This document shows positions 42,236 to 51,618 of a stretch of 64,000 bases of DNA, piece by piece. A program made the position numbers and the translations under genes. This stretch comes from Photobacterium chitinilyticum. GTDB taxonomy: Bacteria; Pseudomonadota; Gammaproteobacteria; Enterobacterales; Vibrionaceae. The stretch lies in the NCBI RefSeq assembly GCF_004104355.1, contig NZ_RJLM01000012.1, positions 52,179 to 116,178 on the forward strand, in the 5' to 3' direction. The notes under the pieces are model-generated. The model saw nothing but the letters and a program-made list of their open reading frames with translations, was not told the DNA's origin and ran no database searches. The first letter of the stretch is position 1. Each line of letters opens with the position of its first letter.

Positions 42236-42705
42236 TGGGGGTTACTGTGAAACCAGCCGCACGTCGAAATGCACGTCACTTTGCTATCCAAGCTATTTAT
42301 TCTTGGCAAATCACGAAAGGTAATGTTGCCGATATCGAGCAATACTTCCTTTCTGGTGACAAATTTGAAGAAGAAGAGCATCAGGCCGACGCGCCTGAGC
42401 TAGCAGCACCGCATACAGACGTTGCTTACTTCCGTGATCTGTTCACGGGTGTGGTTCTGAACCATCAGGAACTGGACAGCAAAATGCGTCCGTACCTGTC
42501 TCGTCCGCTACAGGACTTGGATCAGATGGAACTTGCGCTGCTTCGTCTTGCTATGTACGAGATGACTAAGCGTGATGACGTACCATACAAAGTGGTTATC
42601 AACGAAGCTATCGAACTGGCGAAAGCCTTCGGTGCAGAAGACAGCCACAAATTTGTGAACGGTGTGCTGGATAAAGCAGCACCAACACTTCGCAATAAGA
42701 AGTAA
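42235..42705 (+). CDS. nusB: Transcription antitermination protein NusB
   Basis: RNA-binding partner of NusE (S10) in rRNA antitermination. The 156-aa all-helical product has the N-terminal arginine-rich segment [20 protein letters not shown], the core [16 protein letters not shown] and [32 protein letters not shown] (as consecutive blocks). Start overlaps the ribH stop; a GTG four codons later is an alternative. Closed by a terminator. Confidence 0.96.
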   Translation: MGVTVKPAARRNARHFAIQAIYSWQITKGNVADIEQYFLSGDKFEEEEHQADAPELAAPHTDVAYFRDLFTGVVLNHQELDSKMRPYLSRPLQDLDQMELALLRLAMYEMTKRDDVPYKVVINEAIELAKAFGAEDSHKFVNGVLDKAAPTLRNKK

Positions 42706-42723
42706 TCGAATACGATTCTAGAG

Positions 42724-42747
42724 GGCCAGCTTAGCTGGCCTTTTTTC
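42724..42747 (+). terminator. Rho-independent terminator after nusB
   Basis: Seven-bp stem GGCCAGC / GCTGGCC with TTA loop, then TTTTTTCTG. thiL starts only 23 bases later, so thiL depends on read-through or an unseen promoter. Confidence 0.88.
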
Positions 42748-42769
42748 TGTCTTTAATTTGAAAAACAGT

Positions 42770-43744
42770 ATGGCTAGTAACGAATTTGACCTCATTGCTC
42801 GGTATTTTGAGCACCAGAATGTAAACCGCCGGGATGTGGCTTTGTCTATCGGCGATGATTGTGCCTTGCTTAATGTTCCGGCAGGCAGCCAACTGGCTGT
42901 CAGTACGGACTCGCTGGTAGCAGGTACCCACTTTTTGCCTGATGCCGATCCGGCTTTGGTGGCCCATAAGGCGTTGGCTTCAAATCTGAGTGATTTGGCA
43001 GCAATGGGCGCGACCCCGGCCTGGGTGTCGCTAGCCCTGACTTTGCCAACACCAGATGAAGACTGGCTACGTCCGTTTTGCCAGGGCTTCTTTGCGCTCG
43101 CGGATTATTACAATGTTCAGTTAGTCGGTGGAGATACCACCAAAGGGCCGATGAGCATAACGATCACCGTACATGGCTTTGTCCCTCAGGGCGAGGCGTT
43201 AACCCGAAGCGGTGCACAGTCTGGTGACTGGATTTATGTGACCGGGAACCTGGGTGATAGCGCAGCCGGGCTTGCTTTGCTCCTTGGCGAAAAAACAGTT
43301 AGCGATCCGCAACTTCGAGCAACCTTGCTTGATCGTCATTACAAGGCACAACCCCGGATCCTGGCCGGACAGGCATTAAGGGGGATAGCGTCCGCGGCAT
43401 TAGATATTTCTGATGGCCTAATTTCCGATCTCGGTCATATTTTGAAACGCTCTGGGCTTGCAGCCAATATAGAAGTTGATAAATTACCGCTTTCACCGGA
43501 ATTGCGCTTGTTCGAAACTGTCGTTGATAAAGCGCTGCAGCTGGCACTGGGCAGTGGCGAAGAATATGAGCTCTGTTTTACTGTTCCCGAGCAGAATCGT
43601 GGTGCAATTGATACCACTTTGGCACACTGTGGCGTGAAAGCGACTTGTATCGGCCAGTTGCGACCTGGTCGTGGGATCTCGTTGAGCAGGGGCGATCAGA
43701 AGCTTGACTGGCAATTGCACGGCTATGACCATTTTGCGGAGTAA
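42770..43744 (+). CDS. thiL: Thiamine-monophosphate kinase
   Basis: Phosphorylates thiamine monophosphate to the active diphosphate cofactor. The 324-aa product starts MASNEFDLIARYF and has the Mg-ATP segments SIGDDCALLNVP, TDSLVAGTHF, ASNLSDLAAMGATP, VGGDTTKGP and ALDISDGLISDLGH. Family length. A TTG at 42758 opens the frame; ATG 42770 is chosen by homology, with only a weak ribosome site. pgpA follows after 3 bases. Confidence 0.95.
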   Translation: MASNEFDLIARYFEHQNVNRRDVALSIGDDCALLNVPAGSQLAVSTDSLVAGTHFLPDADPALVAHKALASNLSDLAAMGATPAWVSLALTLPTPDEDWLRPFCQGFFALADYYNVQLVGGDTTKGPMSITITVHGFVPQGEALTRSGAQSGDWIYVTGNLGDSAAGLALLLGEKTVSDPQLRATLLDRHYKAQPRILAGQALRGIASAALDISDGLISDLGHILKRSGLAANIEVDKLPLSPELRLFETVVDKALQLALGSGEEYELCFTVPEQNRGAIDTTLAHCGVKATCIGQLRPGRGISLSRGDQKLDWQLHGYDHFAE

Positions 43745-43747
43745 TAC

Positions 43748-44233
43748 GTGGGAAATCCTAAAGATAACATTAACCTGAAAAATCCTTGGCATTTGTTGGC
43801 AACAGGGTTCGGTAGCGGCTTATCGCCGATTATTCCGGGAACAATGGGTACGGTGGCATCAATTCCTTTTTACCTGCTGATGGTAAACCTTCCTTTTGCT
43901 GCATACCTGATAATCACCCTGGCGGCAGCATTAATCGGGATTACAATTTGCCAGAAAACCTCGGATGATATGGGCGTGCATGATCACGGTAGCATTGTCT
44001 GGGATGAATTTGTCGGTTTCTGGATCACTATGGCTGTTGTTCCTGTAGCCAGCTGGGAGTGGGTGCTGACAGGATTCGTACTGTTCCGTTTCTTTGATAT
44101 GGTTAAACCATGGCCGATAAGCTGGCTGGATAAGCATGTCCACGGTGGTCTGGGTATTATGGTGGACGATATTCTGGCAGGCTTTATGGCGATGATATCG
44201 CTTTGGGGAGTCGGCTACTGGATGGGCTGGTAG
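43748..44233 (+). CDS. pgpA: Phosphatidylglycerophosphatase A
   Basis: Inner-membrane phosphatase producing phosphatidylglycerol. The 161-aa product starts GTG and has GFGSGLSPIIPGTMGTVAS, HDHGSIVWDEFVGF (acidic catalytic region), RFFDMVKPWPISWLDK and VDDILAGFMA with several membrane helices. Translationally coupled to thiL. Confidence 0.95.
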   Translation: MGNPKDNINLKNPWHLLATGFGSGLSPIIPGTMGTVASIPFYLLMVNLPFAAYLIITLAAALIGITICQKTSDDMGVHDHGSIVWDEFVGFWITMAVVPVASWEWVLTGFVLFRFFDMVKPWPISWLDKHVHGGLGIMVDDILAGFMAMISLWGVGYWMGW

Positions 44234-44261
44234 TACAAAGGCCTGATCTGACATACTACGG

Positions 44262-44286
44262 AGCCGCGCAATTGTGCGGCTTTTTA
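44262..44286 (+). terminator. Rho-independent terminator after pgpA
   Basis: Stem AGCCGC / GCGGCT extended by CA/TG around a short loop, followed by TTTTT. Confidence 0.85.
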
Positions 44287-44364
44287 AATGAGCTTTAAAT
44301 CAACGCGCTATAAATTGTTCGTCTAGGCTTTATTAAGGTTTTCAGAACGATTTAGTGGTGAGCT

Positions 44365-46482
44365 ATGCTGTGGCGCTGGGTAAAAGTGGTTGCAGGGTTA
44401 CTATTGGCATGTCCGGTGATGGCACAGGTATACCCTTCAACAGGGACTGCTTGGGTATTGCCGGGAAGCTGGGACGAGCCGCTGGCGACTTCATTTTTCA
44501 ATACAGCCCAAGATGTGAAAGATTGGGAGCTCAGCCATGCCGATATTATCTTTGGCAGTATGCAGGATGTCGATACTAATCGGCAGACGATTGCTGTTGG
44601 GTATATGTATAGCCAAAAGCTGGATTGTCGCCCGGGAAAACAGTCGGCATGGTTAAGCAAACAGGCTTCTTTGTCTGGGATCGACATGGAAGACGGATTC
44701 CTGCATTTTGCGGAAGATACCCGGCTTGAAGTTGAAAAGGCCAGTTCCGGCTTGGATTACTTGCTTGAAGGACAGCCTTACCACCTATTGCTGGTACGCA
44801 ATAACCAGTTTTCCACCGCACGTTTGCCGCTGACACTTCAGCCTGACGACGAAGTCATCCTTTTTTCCTCCTATCCCTTTGATGCCATTCAGCTTAGAGC
44901 TGATGGTTCTCCGTTGCTCAAGCTGAATATGACTGATGAAAAAGGAAATGTTGCCGGGTGGAAAAAAGCAAAGGTTGATTGGTCCGGGACTAAGGGGGGG
45001 ATGGTTTCTGACCCGTATCAAAGTGGCCAAGAGCAGCAAATCCTGACCGGTCAAATTGACCTGAAAGACCACTGGCAGAGTGCATGGCCTTATTACCAAG
45101 AGCGCAAGCTTAACAGTGGTCATATCGGGTTGGATAATGGCCTAAAAACGTGGATGGTGAAATTAGCCTGGCCGGAGGAAGTTCGGTTAAGCGCGTTAAG
45201 TATCCAGCCGTGGCTGAGACTAGAGGCACAGCAGTTGCTGCTCCCCGGTTGGGATCCTGATAATGATAAAGATAGAAACGGTTACGTCGATGCAACTGAG
45301 TTTAGAGATCGCATCAATGTAAAGGCCAGTGCCCGTTTCAGGCATCAGGCTCGGTTGATCCCTGCCGGGCATATGTGGCCGGGAACTTGCTGGTACCGGG
45401 TTAATTTCGCCAATGACGCTTTTAACAAGCTTCATTCACGCTGGTATCACTACGATTGGCAAAAGCAGGGGTTAAGCGGGGCGTATAATGATGATATGGC
45501 CAAGTTGCTCGATAAAAATCAGTTTACCGTCCTTGAGGGGGGGAAGCTTAGTGAGTTGCCGCTTCAGGCTGGTACGGCAGAGGCAGCAACGGAATATGCG
45601 ATACAGCTGGCTGGCTTCTTACAGCTGGTGAAAAAGAAGACTCAGACCAACTGGCTGGCGGCAAACATATCGGAACTTAACCTTTGGCATTATTCCGTGT
45701 GGCCGGTGCAGTTAAGAGAAGTTGTTGATCTTTGGTTGAGAGAGCATTATCTCACTCCTGCCATGGGGCTGCTGAGAATGCAGCAAGCTTGGGAGACGTT
45801 TGCCCTGGCAAAAGCCGGGGATAAAAGCCTGATCATGTCATCGGTGAAAGGAGGGCGCAGTGAACTGACGCCGTCATCTGACGATGCTTGGCAACGTGAT
45901 ATTGAAACCGGATTAGCACAGTATTATTTTTTTAACCTACCGGGCTACACTTTTTTCCATAGTTGGAACCAGAGCTATTTCTATGGCAGCGGCAATACTA
46001 CATTACGCACTTGGTACCGACAGGGAATACCGAAAAACTGGGTCTACCAGCCTACAGGAATGCTTGAAATAGATATTGGTTTGCCTAGCGGTATTCCTAA
46101 GGGGTACAAAGCTGTAACTTGGGAAAATAAAGGTGACAAGGCAAAGACAACCGCTTCTTCGATATCTGATATTCCGCTCCGACCGGCTAACTGGTTTTGG
46201 CTGTACCGCTCAGGCTGGTTCGGTGATTTTCCCAAAGAAGGCGTGATTGCGCGGCGTTATAGTGAAGGGTTAGTTTTATACCGAGGCATCAATGAAAGAA
46301 ATAACAAAGGTTTTTTGTTAGCAAAGCCATTGCGGGTATCTCTGCCGGGAGAATACCAGAGGATTTACTATGATGGTTCGTTAGGTGAGCCAGTGCGCTA
46401 CATTGAACTTGGCGGTTACGAAGGTGTTGTGCTTAAAAAAGTCCCTTGGCCCAATGTTAGTGTGGTTGGCGTTGATTTCTAG
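44365..46482 (+). CDS. Large secreted protein of unknown function with EF-hand loop, possibly glycosidase-like
   Basis: A 705-aa protein that I cannot assign to a family. It has a type I signal peptide (RWVKVVAGLLLACPVMA, cleavage near 20). Residues 301-312 form a textbook EF-hand calcium loop (D301, D303, N305, G306, V308, E312) inside DPDNDKDRNGYVDATEF. The rest is rich in Trp and Tyr. Segments 340-560 (RVNFANDAF, GAYNDDMAKLL, NWLAANISELNLW, SWNQSYFYGSGN) resemble the alternating strands of TIM-barrel glycosidases, with candidate acidic residues D376 and D377; this is inference. The C-terminal 80 residues look beta-rich (GLVLYRGINERNNKGF). Single gene between pgpA and convergent dxs, without clear ribosome site except GGTGA close to the ATG. 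Confidence 0.6.
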   Translation: MLWRWVKVVAGLLLACPVMAQVYPSTGTAWVLPGSWDEPLATSFFNTAQDVKDWELSHADIIFGSMQDVDTNRQTIAVGYMYSQKLDCRPGKQSAWLSKQASLSGIDMEDGFLHFAEDTRLEVEKASSGLDYLLEGQPYHLLLVRNNQFSTARLPLTLQPDDEVILFSSYPFDAIQLRADGSPLLKLNMTDEKGNVAGWKKAKVDWSGTKGGMVSDPYQSGQEQQILTGQIDLKDHWQSAWPYYQERKLNSGHIGLDNGLKTWMVKLAWPEEVRLSALSIQPWLRLEAQQLLLPGWDPDNDKDRNGYVDATEFRDRINVKASARFRHQARLIPAGHMWPGTCWYRVNFANDAFNKLHSRWYHYDWQKQGLSGAYNDDMAKLLDKNQFTVLEGGKLSELPLQAGTAEAATEYAIQLAGFLQLVKKKTQTNWLAANISELNLWHYSVWPVQLREVVDLWLREHYLTPAMGLLRMQQAWETFALAKAGDKSLIMSSVKGGRSELTPSSDDAWQRDIETGLAQYYFFNLPGYTFFHSWNQSYFYGSGNTTLRTWYRQGIPKNWVYQPTGMLEIDIGLPSGIPKGYKAVTWENKGDKAKTTASSISDIPLRPANWFWLYRSGWFGDFPKEGVIARRYSEGLVLYRGINERNNKGFLLAKPLRVSLPGEYQRIYYDGSLGEPVRYIELGGYEGVVLKKVPWPNVSVVGVDF

Positions 46483-46484
46483 CG

Positions 46485-46527
46485 CCTAGCTCCCGTTTCC
46501 TGCAATAGGAATCAAGGAGCTAGGTTT
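46485..46527. terminator. Terminator between the secreted protein gene and dxs
   Basis: Long imperfect hairpin with outer stem CCTAGCTCC / GGAGCTAGG and inner TTCC/GGAA, followed by TTTTCG; it may serve both convergent genes. Confidence 0.8.
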
Positions 46528-46533
46528 TCGTAT

Positions 46534-48393
46534 TTAGTCGATATATGCTCTGATTTGTTTCTCGATACCCGGACCGTCAATTTCAAGCAGGGCATGAAGT
46601 TCGGCTTGTGTACCTTGTTCTATAAAGCGGTCTGGCAGGCCTATGTTAAGCACCGGCTTGAGTACTTTCTGCTTCATCAGGTATTCGTTAACTCCGCTAC
46701 CGGCACCGCCGGCAATGGCATTCTCTTCGGTGGTTACCAGTATGTCATGGCTCGCTGCCAGCTCAAGGATCAATGCCTCGTCCAAAGGCTTGACGAAGCG
46801 CATATCAGCAACGGTGGCATTGAGGCTTTCAGCCGCTTCAAGTGCATAACTTAAGGTTGTACCGAAATTGAGAATAGCGATTTTCTCGCCTTGACGTCGA
46901 ACAATACCTTTGCCGATATTGAGTGCTGTCATTTCGCGATTAGGTGCGATACCTGTCCCGCTGCCTCGAGGGTAGCGAACGGCACTTGGCCCTTGGTGCT
47001 GGTGGCCGGTATAGAGCATCTGGCGACATTCGTTTTCATCGCTTGGCGCCATTATGACCATATTAGGAATACAGCGCATGAAGCTCAGATCGAATGCCCC
47101 TTGGTGTGTCTGGCCGTCTGCTCCGACCAGGCCTCCACGATCAATGGCAAACATAACCGGCAAATCCATGATGGCGACATCATGGATCAGCTGATCATAG
47201 CCGCGCTGCAAGAACGTCGAGTAAATGGCGACAACGGGGTGGTAGCCTCCGATAGCCATACCCGTTGCCAGCGTAACTGCGTGTTGCTCGGCAATGGCAA
47301 CGTCAAAGTATTGTTTCGGGAATTCTTTCGAGAACCGTACCATGCCAGAGCCTTCTCGCATTGCCGGTGTGATAGCCATTAGCTTGCTATCTTGCTCTGC
47401 CATATCACATAGCCAATCACCAAAGATATTGGAGAATGTCGGTTGGCTCTTCGCTTTCGGAATTGGGTTCTGGGTTAGATCAAACTTTGGAACCGCATGA
47501 TAGTTGATCGGATCCGCCTCGGCTGGCGCATAGCCTCGGCCTTTTTTGGTCATGATATGGAGAAACTGCGGCCCTTTCAGGTTACGCATGTTTTTCAAGG
47601 TTTTGACCAGCTCTTCGACGTCATGGCCGTCGACAGGACCGATATAGTTAAAGCCCAGCTCTTCAAACATGGTGCCAGGGACAACCATGCCTTTAATGTG
47701 TTCTTCCGCACGCTTGACCAGCTCTTTGATTGGCGGAGCCCCTGCCAGTACTTTCTTGCCACCTTCTCGGATGGTGGTATAGAGGTTGCCAGACAGCAAG
47801 CGAGCAAGGTGGTTATTCAGCGCTCCGACGTTTTCCGAAATGGACATTTCATTGTCATTCAGGATCACTAACATGTCCGAATGTACATCACCGGCGTGGT
47901 TCATTGCTTCAAATGCCATACCGGCCGTGATCGCTCCGTCACCGATAACGCTAACGACTTTGCGGCCAAGACCTTCTTTCTCGGCGGCTATCGCCATGCC
48001 AAGGCCGGCACTGATCGACGTGGAGGAGTGGCCGACGGAGAGTACGTCGTACTCACTTTCTTCACGCCATGGAAAAGGGTGAACCCCGTCTTTCTGGCGG
48101 ATTGTCGGCATCGCTTCGCGGCGGCCTGTAAGAATTTTATGCGGGTATGCCTGATGGCCTACGTCCCAAATCAGATGATCAAACGGGGTATTGTAGACAT
48201 AGTGTAGGGCAACCGTCAGTTCGACGGCACCCAGGCCAGAGGCAAAATGGCCGCTGCTTTGGCTTACTGATTTCAGTAAGTAGGAACGTAGCTCATCACA
48301 GACTGTCGGCAAGCTGTCAGCTGGCAGTAAGCGAAGTTCATCTGGAGTGTTTGCCAGAGCCAGATGAGGGTATTTTGAAATATCCAGTGTCAT
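46534..48393 (-). CDS. dxs: 1-deoxy-D-xylulose-5-phosphate synthase
   Basis: TPP enzyme starting the MEP pathway from pyruvate and glyceraldehyde 3-phosphate; its product also feeds thiamine and pyridoxal. The 619-aa product has [17 protein letters not shown], the TPP motif [18 protein letters not shown], the catalytic glutamate in [26 protein letters not shown] and the transketolase C-domain. Last gene of xseB-ispA-dxs, the usual order; 24 bases after ispA. Confidence 0.97.
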   Translation of the reverse strand: MTLDISKYPHLALANTPDELRLLPADSLPTVCDELRSYLLKSVSQSSGHFASGLGAVELTVALHYVYNTPFDHLIWDVGHQAYPHKILTGRREAMPTIRQKDGVHPFPWREESEYDVLSVGHSSTSISAGLGMAIAAEKEGLGRKVVSVIGDGAITAGMAFEAMNHAGDVHSDMLVILNDNEMSISENVGALNNHLARLLSGNLYTTIREGGKKVLAGAPPIKELVKRAEEHIKGMVVPGTMFEELGFNYIGPVDGHDVEELVKTLKNMRNLKGPQFLHIMTKKGRGYAPAEADPINYHAVPKFDLTQNPIPKAKSQPTFSNIFGDWLCDMAEQDSKLMAITPAMREGSGMVRFSKEFPKQYFDVAIAEQHAVTLATGMAIGGYHPVVAIYSTFLQRGYDQLIHDVAIMDLPVMFAIDRGGLVGADGQTHQGAFDLSFMRCIPNMVIMAPSDENECRQMLYTGHQHQGPSAVRYPRGSGTGIAPNREMTALNIGKGIVRRQGEKIAILNFGTTLSYALEAAESLNATVADMRFVKPLDEALILELAASHDILVTTEENAIAGGAGSGVNEYLMKQKVLKPVLNIGLPDRFIEQGTQAELHALLEIDGPGIEKQIRAYID

Positions 48394-48417
48394 AACATTT
48401 CGGCGCTTTTACTGATT

Positions 48418-49329
48418 TTAGTTATTGCGCTCGATGACGTATCGGGCAAAAACTTCTAATTGGTCTGTATTGTAGGGTATTGCGTCCAATGCTTGTAGCG
48501 CTTCTTGATAAAGTTGCTGAGCTTTTTGTTTCGCTCCTTCCAATCCGAGCAGGGCCGGGTAGGTGCTTTTTTCTAGCTCAAGATCTGAACCTTGCGGTTT
48601 TCCCAGGGTTTCCGTATCACTGGTAACGTCCAGAATATCGTCCTGAACCTGGAAAGCCAACCCGATAGCATCTGCATATTGGTTGAGCTGGGGCAATATC
48701 TCGGCTCCTTTATCTCCTGCGGCCAGCGCACCTAGGCGTATAGCACAGCGGATCAAGGCCCCCGTTTTGTGTTTGTGTATTGTTTCAAGTTGCTGCAGTG
48801 TCGCTTCTTGGCCTTCTGCGGCCAGATCCAGTGCCTGTCCCATACACATACCTGCGGCTCCTGACGCCTGCGCCAATTCTTGAACCATCCGGATGCGGTA
48901 TTTTTCGCCGCTTTCACTCAACGTGCCAGAGGCCAAAATTTCAAAGGCCAACGTTTGCAGAGAGTCACCAGCCAAAATTGCTGTTGCCTCGTCAAAGGCG
49001 ATGTGACAGGTTGGCTGGCCACGACGCAAATTATCATCATCCATTGCCGGCAGGTCGTCATGAATTAATGAATAGGCATGAATGCATTCCACTGCTGCCG
49101 CTGGAGTATCTAGATTAGCATAGTCGGCACCCAGCATCAGACCTGTTACATAGGTCAGAAAAGGGCGAGCTCGCTTGCCACCAAGCAATGTACCGTGCTT
49201 CATGGCCTCGATCAGAGGTTGTTCAGCGTAAGGCTGAGCCGACAGCCATTGTGCCAGCTGTTGGTTACTACGCTGGCGGTAATACTGCAGAGACTGTGAC
49301 AGGGGGGTATTTTTATTCATTGTCTGCAT
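48418..49329 (-). CDS. ispA: (2E,6E)-farnesyl diphosphate synthase
   Basis: Condenses isopentenyl and dimethylallyl diphosphates to farnesyl diphosphate for quinone and undecaprenyl synthesis. The product (about 303 aa) has the first aspartate-rich motif HDDLPAMDDDNLRRG, the second QDDILDVTSD, and GGKRARPFLTY. Start is uncertain: ATG at 49329 is used, with TTG 49332 and ATG 49320 alternatives; all overlap the end of xseB, implying coupling. Confidence 0.95.
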   Translation of the reverse strand: MQTMNKNTPLSQSLQYYRQRSNQQLAQWLSAQPYAEQPLIEAMKHGTLLGGKRARPFLTYVTGLMLGADYANLDTPAAAVECIHAYSLIHDDLPAMDDDNLRRGQPTCHIAFDEATAILAGDSLQTLAFEILASGTLSESGEKYRIRMVQELAQASGAAGMCMGQALDLAAEGQEATLQQLETIHKHKTGALIRCAIRLGALAAGDKGAEILPQLNQYADAIGLAFQVQDDILDVTSDTETLGKPQGSDLELEKSTYPALLGLEGAKQKAQQLYQEALQALDAIPYNTDQLEVFARYVIERNN

Positions 49330-49555
49330 CAAATTCAGTCAGGGGAGCCTCATCATCTGCCTGAAGCAGAATTTCCACGCGTTGCTCGGCCTGAGTCAGT
49401 TTTTGCTGGCTGCTACGAGCCAGCGCAATGCCACGCTCAAATTTCTTCAATGCGTCTTCAAGCGCAATGTCACCGGATTCCAGCTCATTTACGATGCTGT
49501 CTAGTTCATCCAGTGCGGCTTCAAATGCCATATTTTCAGGTTTTTTAGCTGCCAT
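49313..49555 (-). CDS. xseB: Exodeoxyribonuclease VII small subunit
   Basis: Accessory subunit of exonuclease VII; partner XseA is encoded at 17191-18534. The 80-aa helical product has the family block FEAALDELDSIVNELESGDI and LEDALKKFERGIALARSSQQ followed by VEILLQADD. First gene of the xseB-ispA-dxs operon. Confidence 0.95.
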   Translation of the reverse strand: MAAKKPENMAFEAALDELDSIVNELESGDIALEDALKKFERGIALARSSQQKLTQAEQRVEILLQADDEAPLTEFDADNE

Positions 49556-49673
49556 AAAGGGTTCACTTTGATTTAAGTGCTGGAAAAATAACGTAGAGAG
49601 TTTACAGCGTCAAATTATGTCACAGGATTGTGTGTCACAAACAGTAATTTTCGACTTTTGCTATCAAGAAAGC

Positions 49674-49700
49674 TAAATCAAAATTCAATGCTGCCGATAT
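49674..49700 (+). promoter_or_regulatory. Sigma-28 (FliA) type promoter upstream of pomAB
   Basis: TAAATCAA (49674-49681), an 11-base spacer, and GCCGATAT (49693-49700) closely match the flagellar sigma-28 consensus TAAAGTTT-N11-GCCGATAA. It lies 67 bases before pomA. Confidence 0.78.
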
Positions 49701-49767
49701 AGTCTGAGTTCGATAGAATACCCAGATAAATCATTTTGGCTACGTGTCGCAAGTTGGAGAATTACCG

Positions 49768-50529
49768 GTGGATTTGGCTACCCTCATAGGTTTAATCGGG
49801 TCATTTGCCTTTGTCATCATGGCGATGGTACTGGGCGGTAGTATCAGTATGTTCATTGATACGCAGTCGATACTGATCGTATTTTGTGGCTCGATGTTCG
49901 TAGTGTTAATGCAGTACAGCATCGGGCAGTTTTTTGGCGCAGCAAAAATTGCCGCCAAGGCCTTTATGTTCAAAACAGATAATCCTGAGGATTTAATTGC
50001 CAAGGTTGTCGAGATGGCTGATGCCGCACGTAAGGGGGGCTTTCTTGCGCTGGAAGAAATGGAAGTGGAAAACTCCTTCTTGCGCAAGGGGATAGATTTG
50101 CTGGTCGACGGCCATGATGCGGATGTGGTCCGGGCGACGTTGCAGAAAGATATTGCCCTGACTAACGAGCGTCATGAGCAGGGGGCGGGTATTTTTAAAG
50201 CATTGGGTGATGTCGCACCTGCGATGGGGATGATTGGTACGTTGATCGGCCTGGTTGCGATGCTGTCAAATATGGACGACCCGAAATCGATCGGTCCTGC
50301 GATGGCTGTTGCCCTATTGACCACGCTGTACGGTGCAGTTTTGGCAAACATGGTGATGCTGCCTATAGCGGCCAAGCTTGAGTTGCGTAAAGATGAAGAG
50401 AAGCTCAATCGTCGCCTGATTTTGGATGGGGTATTAGCGATTCAGGATGGCCAAAACCCTCGGGTTATCGATGGTTACCTGAAAAACTACCTGAATGAGA
50501 AAAAACGTAGCATAGACGGCGATGAGTAA
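49768..50529 (+). CDS. pomA: Sodium-driven flagellar stator protein PomA
   Basis: Inner-membrane stator subunit (MotA family) that couples ion flow to flagellar rotation. The 253-aa product has four membrane segments (near 6-24, 33-50, 150-170, 185-205), the cytoplasmic loop with FLRKGIDLLVDGHD and ALTNERHEQG (charged residues facing FliG), and GDVAPAMGMIGTLIGLVAML. Start is GTG at 49768 with GGAG upstream; 253 aa equals the known Vibrio PomA length. Confidence 0.95.
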   Translation: MDLATLIGLIGSFAFVIMAMVLGGSISMFIDTQSILIVFCGSMFVVLMQYSIGQFFGAAKIAAKAFMFKTDNPEDLIAKVVEMADAARKGGFLALEEMEVENSFLRKGIDLLVDGHDADVVRATLQKDIALTNERHEQGAGIFKALGDVAPAMGMIGTLIGLVAMLSNMDDPKSIGPAMAVALLTTLYGAVLANMVMLPIAAKLELRKDEEKLNRRLILDGVLAIQDGQNPRVIDGYLKNYLNEKKRSIDGDE

Positions 50530-50540
50530 CGGGAGGGATT

Positions 50541-51458
50541 ATGGAAGATGAATGCAAATGTCCCCCCCCGGGGCTACCACCATGGATGGGTACGTTCGCC
50601 GATCTGATGTCGCTGTTGATGTGTTTCTTTGTACTCTTGCTATCATTTTCTGAGATGGATGTACTGAAGTTTAAGCAGATAGCCGGCTCGATGAAATTTG
50701 CCTTTGGTGTGCAGAACATGCTAGAGGTCAAAGATATTCCGAAGGGAACCAGCGTGATTGCCCAGGAATTCAGACCTGGCCGCCCAGAACCGACGCCGAT
50801 TGAGGTGATCATGCAGCAGACGATTGATATGACTCAGCGTTCTTTGGATTTTCATGAAGGAGAGTCAGATCGGGCTGGTGGTACCCAACGTGACGCGGGC
50901 AAGCTAACGGGGGGCCAGAGTGCCGAGGTATCGACAGAGCTGAATCAGAACAGTCAGTCAGAATCGTCTGAGGCGCAGGAGCAGTTGCTGGAGGTCTTGC
51001 AAAAAGCACTAGACCGAGAAATTCAAGACGGTGCGGTTGAAGTTGAAAGTTTTGGTCAGCAGGTGGTGATTCGGATCAAGGAGAAAGGCTCATTTCCTGC
51101 AGGTTCGGCATTTTTGCAGCCGAAGTTTCGACCGCTGGTAAGACAGGTTGCCGATTTAGTCAAAGATGTGCCTGGCGTGATCCGTGTATCCGGCCACACT
51201 GATAACCAGAAGCTGGATTCTGAGTTATATCGTTCTAACTGGGATTTGTCCGCGCAACGCGCGGTGTCGGTTGCTCAGGAGATGGAAAAGGTGGACGGCT
51301 TTGATCATAAGCGTTTGCGAGTGGTTGGTCTGGCGGATACGGCACCGCTTAACAGCAACAAGACCGAGGCTCTGCGCAAAGAGAACCGCCGAGTCGAGAT
51401 TTCTATTATGCAGGGTGAACCCTATTATTCTGATGAAGTGCCTAGTGCTGAAAATTAA
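50541..51458 (+). CDS. pomB: Sodium-driven flagellar stator protein PomB
   Basis: Stator partner of PomA that anchors to peptidoglycan. The 305-aa product has a short cytoplasmic start (EDECKCPPPGLPPWMGTF), one membrane helix with the ion-binding aspartate in FADLMSLLMCFFVLLLSF (D21), a periplasmic plug/linker rich in Q and S, and a C-terminal OmpA-like domain (IRVSGHTDNQKLDSELYRS, RRVEISI). Eleven bases after pomA. Confidence 0.95.
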   Translation: MEDECKCPPPGLPPWMGTFADLMSLLMCFFVLLLSFSEMDVLKFKQIAGSMKFAFGVQNMLEVKDIPKGTSVIAQEFRPGRPEPTPIEVIMQQTIDMTQRSLDFHEGESDRAGGTQRDAGKLTGGQSAEVSTELNQNSQSESSEAQEQLLEVLQKALDREIQDGAVEVESFGQQVVIRIKEKGSFPAGSAFLQPKFRPLVRQVADLVKDVPGVIRVSGHTDNQKLDSELYRSNWDLSAQRAVSVAQEMEKVDGFDHKRLRVVGLADTAPLNSNKTEALRKENRRVEISIMQGEPYYSDEVPSAEN

Positions 51459-51517
51459 GCCTACACTAAATCTATTGGGATTGGATACAAGGCGGGTGAG
51501 ACTGCCTTGAATATCCT

Positions 51518-51548
51518 TGTTTCAGCAACTGCTTGCTTGCTGTATAAT
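51518..51548 (+). promoter_or_regulatory. Candidate thiI promoter
   Basis: TATAAT at 51543-51548 with a TTGTTT (51518-51523) 19 bases upstream, 70 bases before thiI. Confidence 0.45.
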
Positions 51549-51618
51549 CCGCGCCTTTGATTCCTTTGGGTATTGCTCCTTTTGGTATTGTGTTTGGCCC
51601 TGTGTAGCGAAGCGTGTT

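Noticed and set aside
44234-44261. TPP riboswitch-like CCTGATCTG after pgpA
   Set aside because: The matching CTGAGA and remaining conserved arms are missing, and it follows rather than precedes the thiamine gene thiL.
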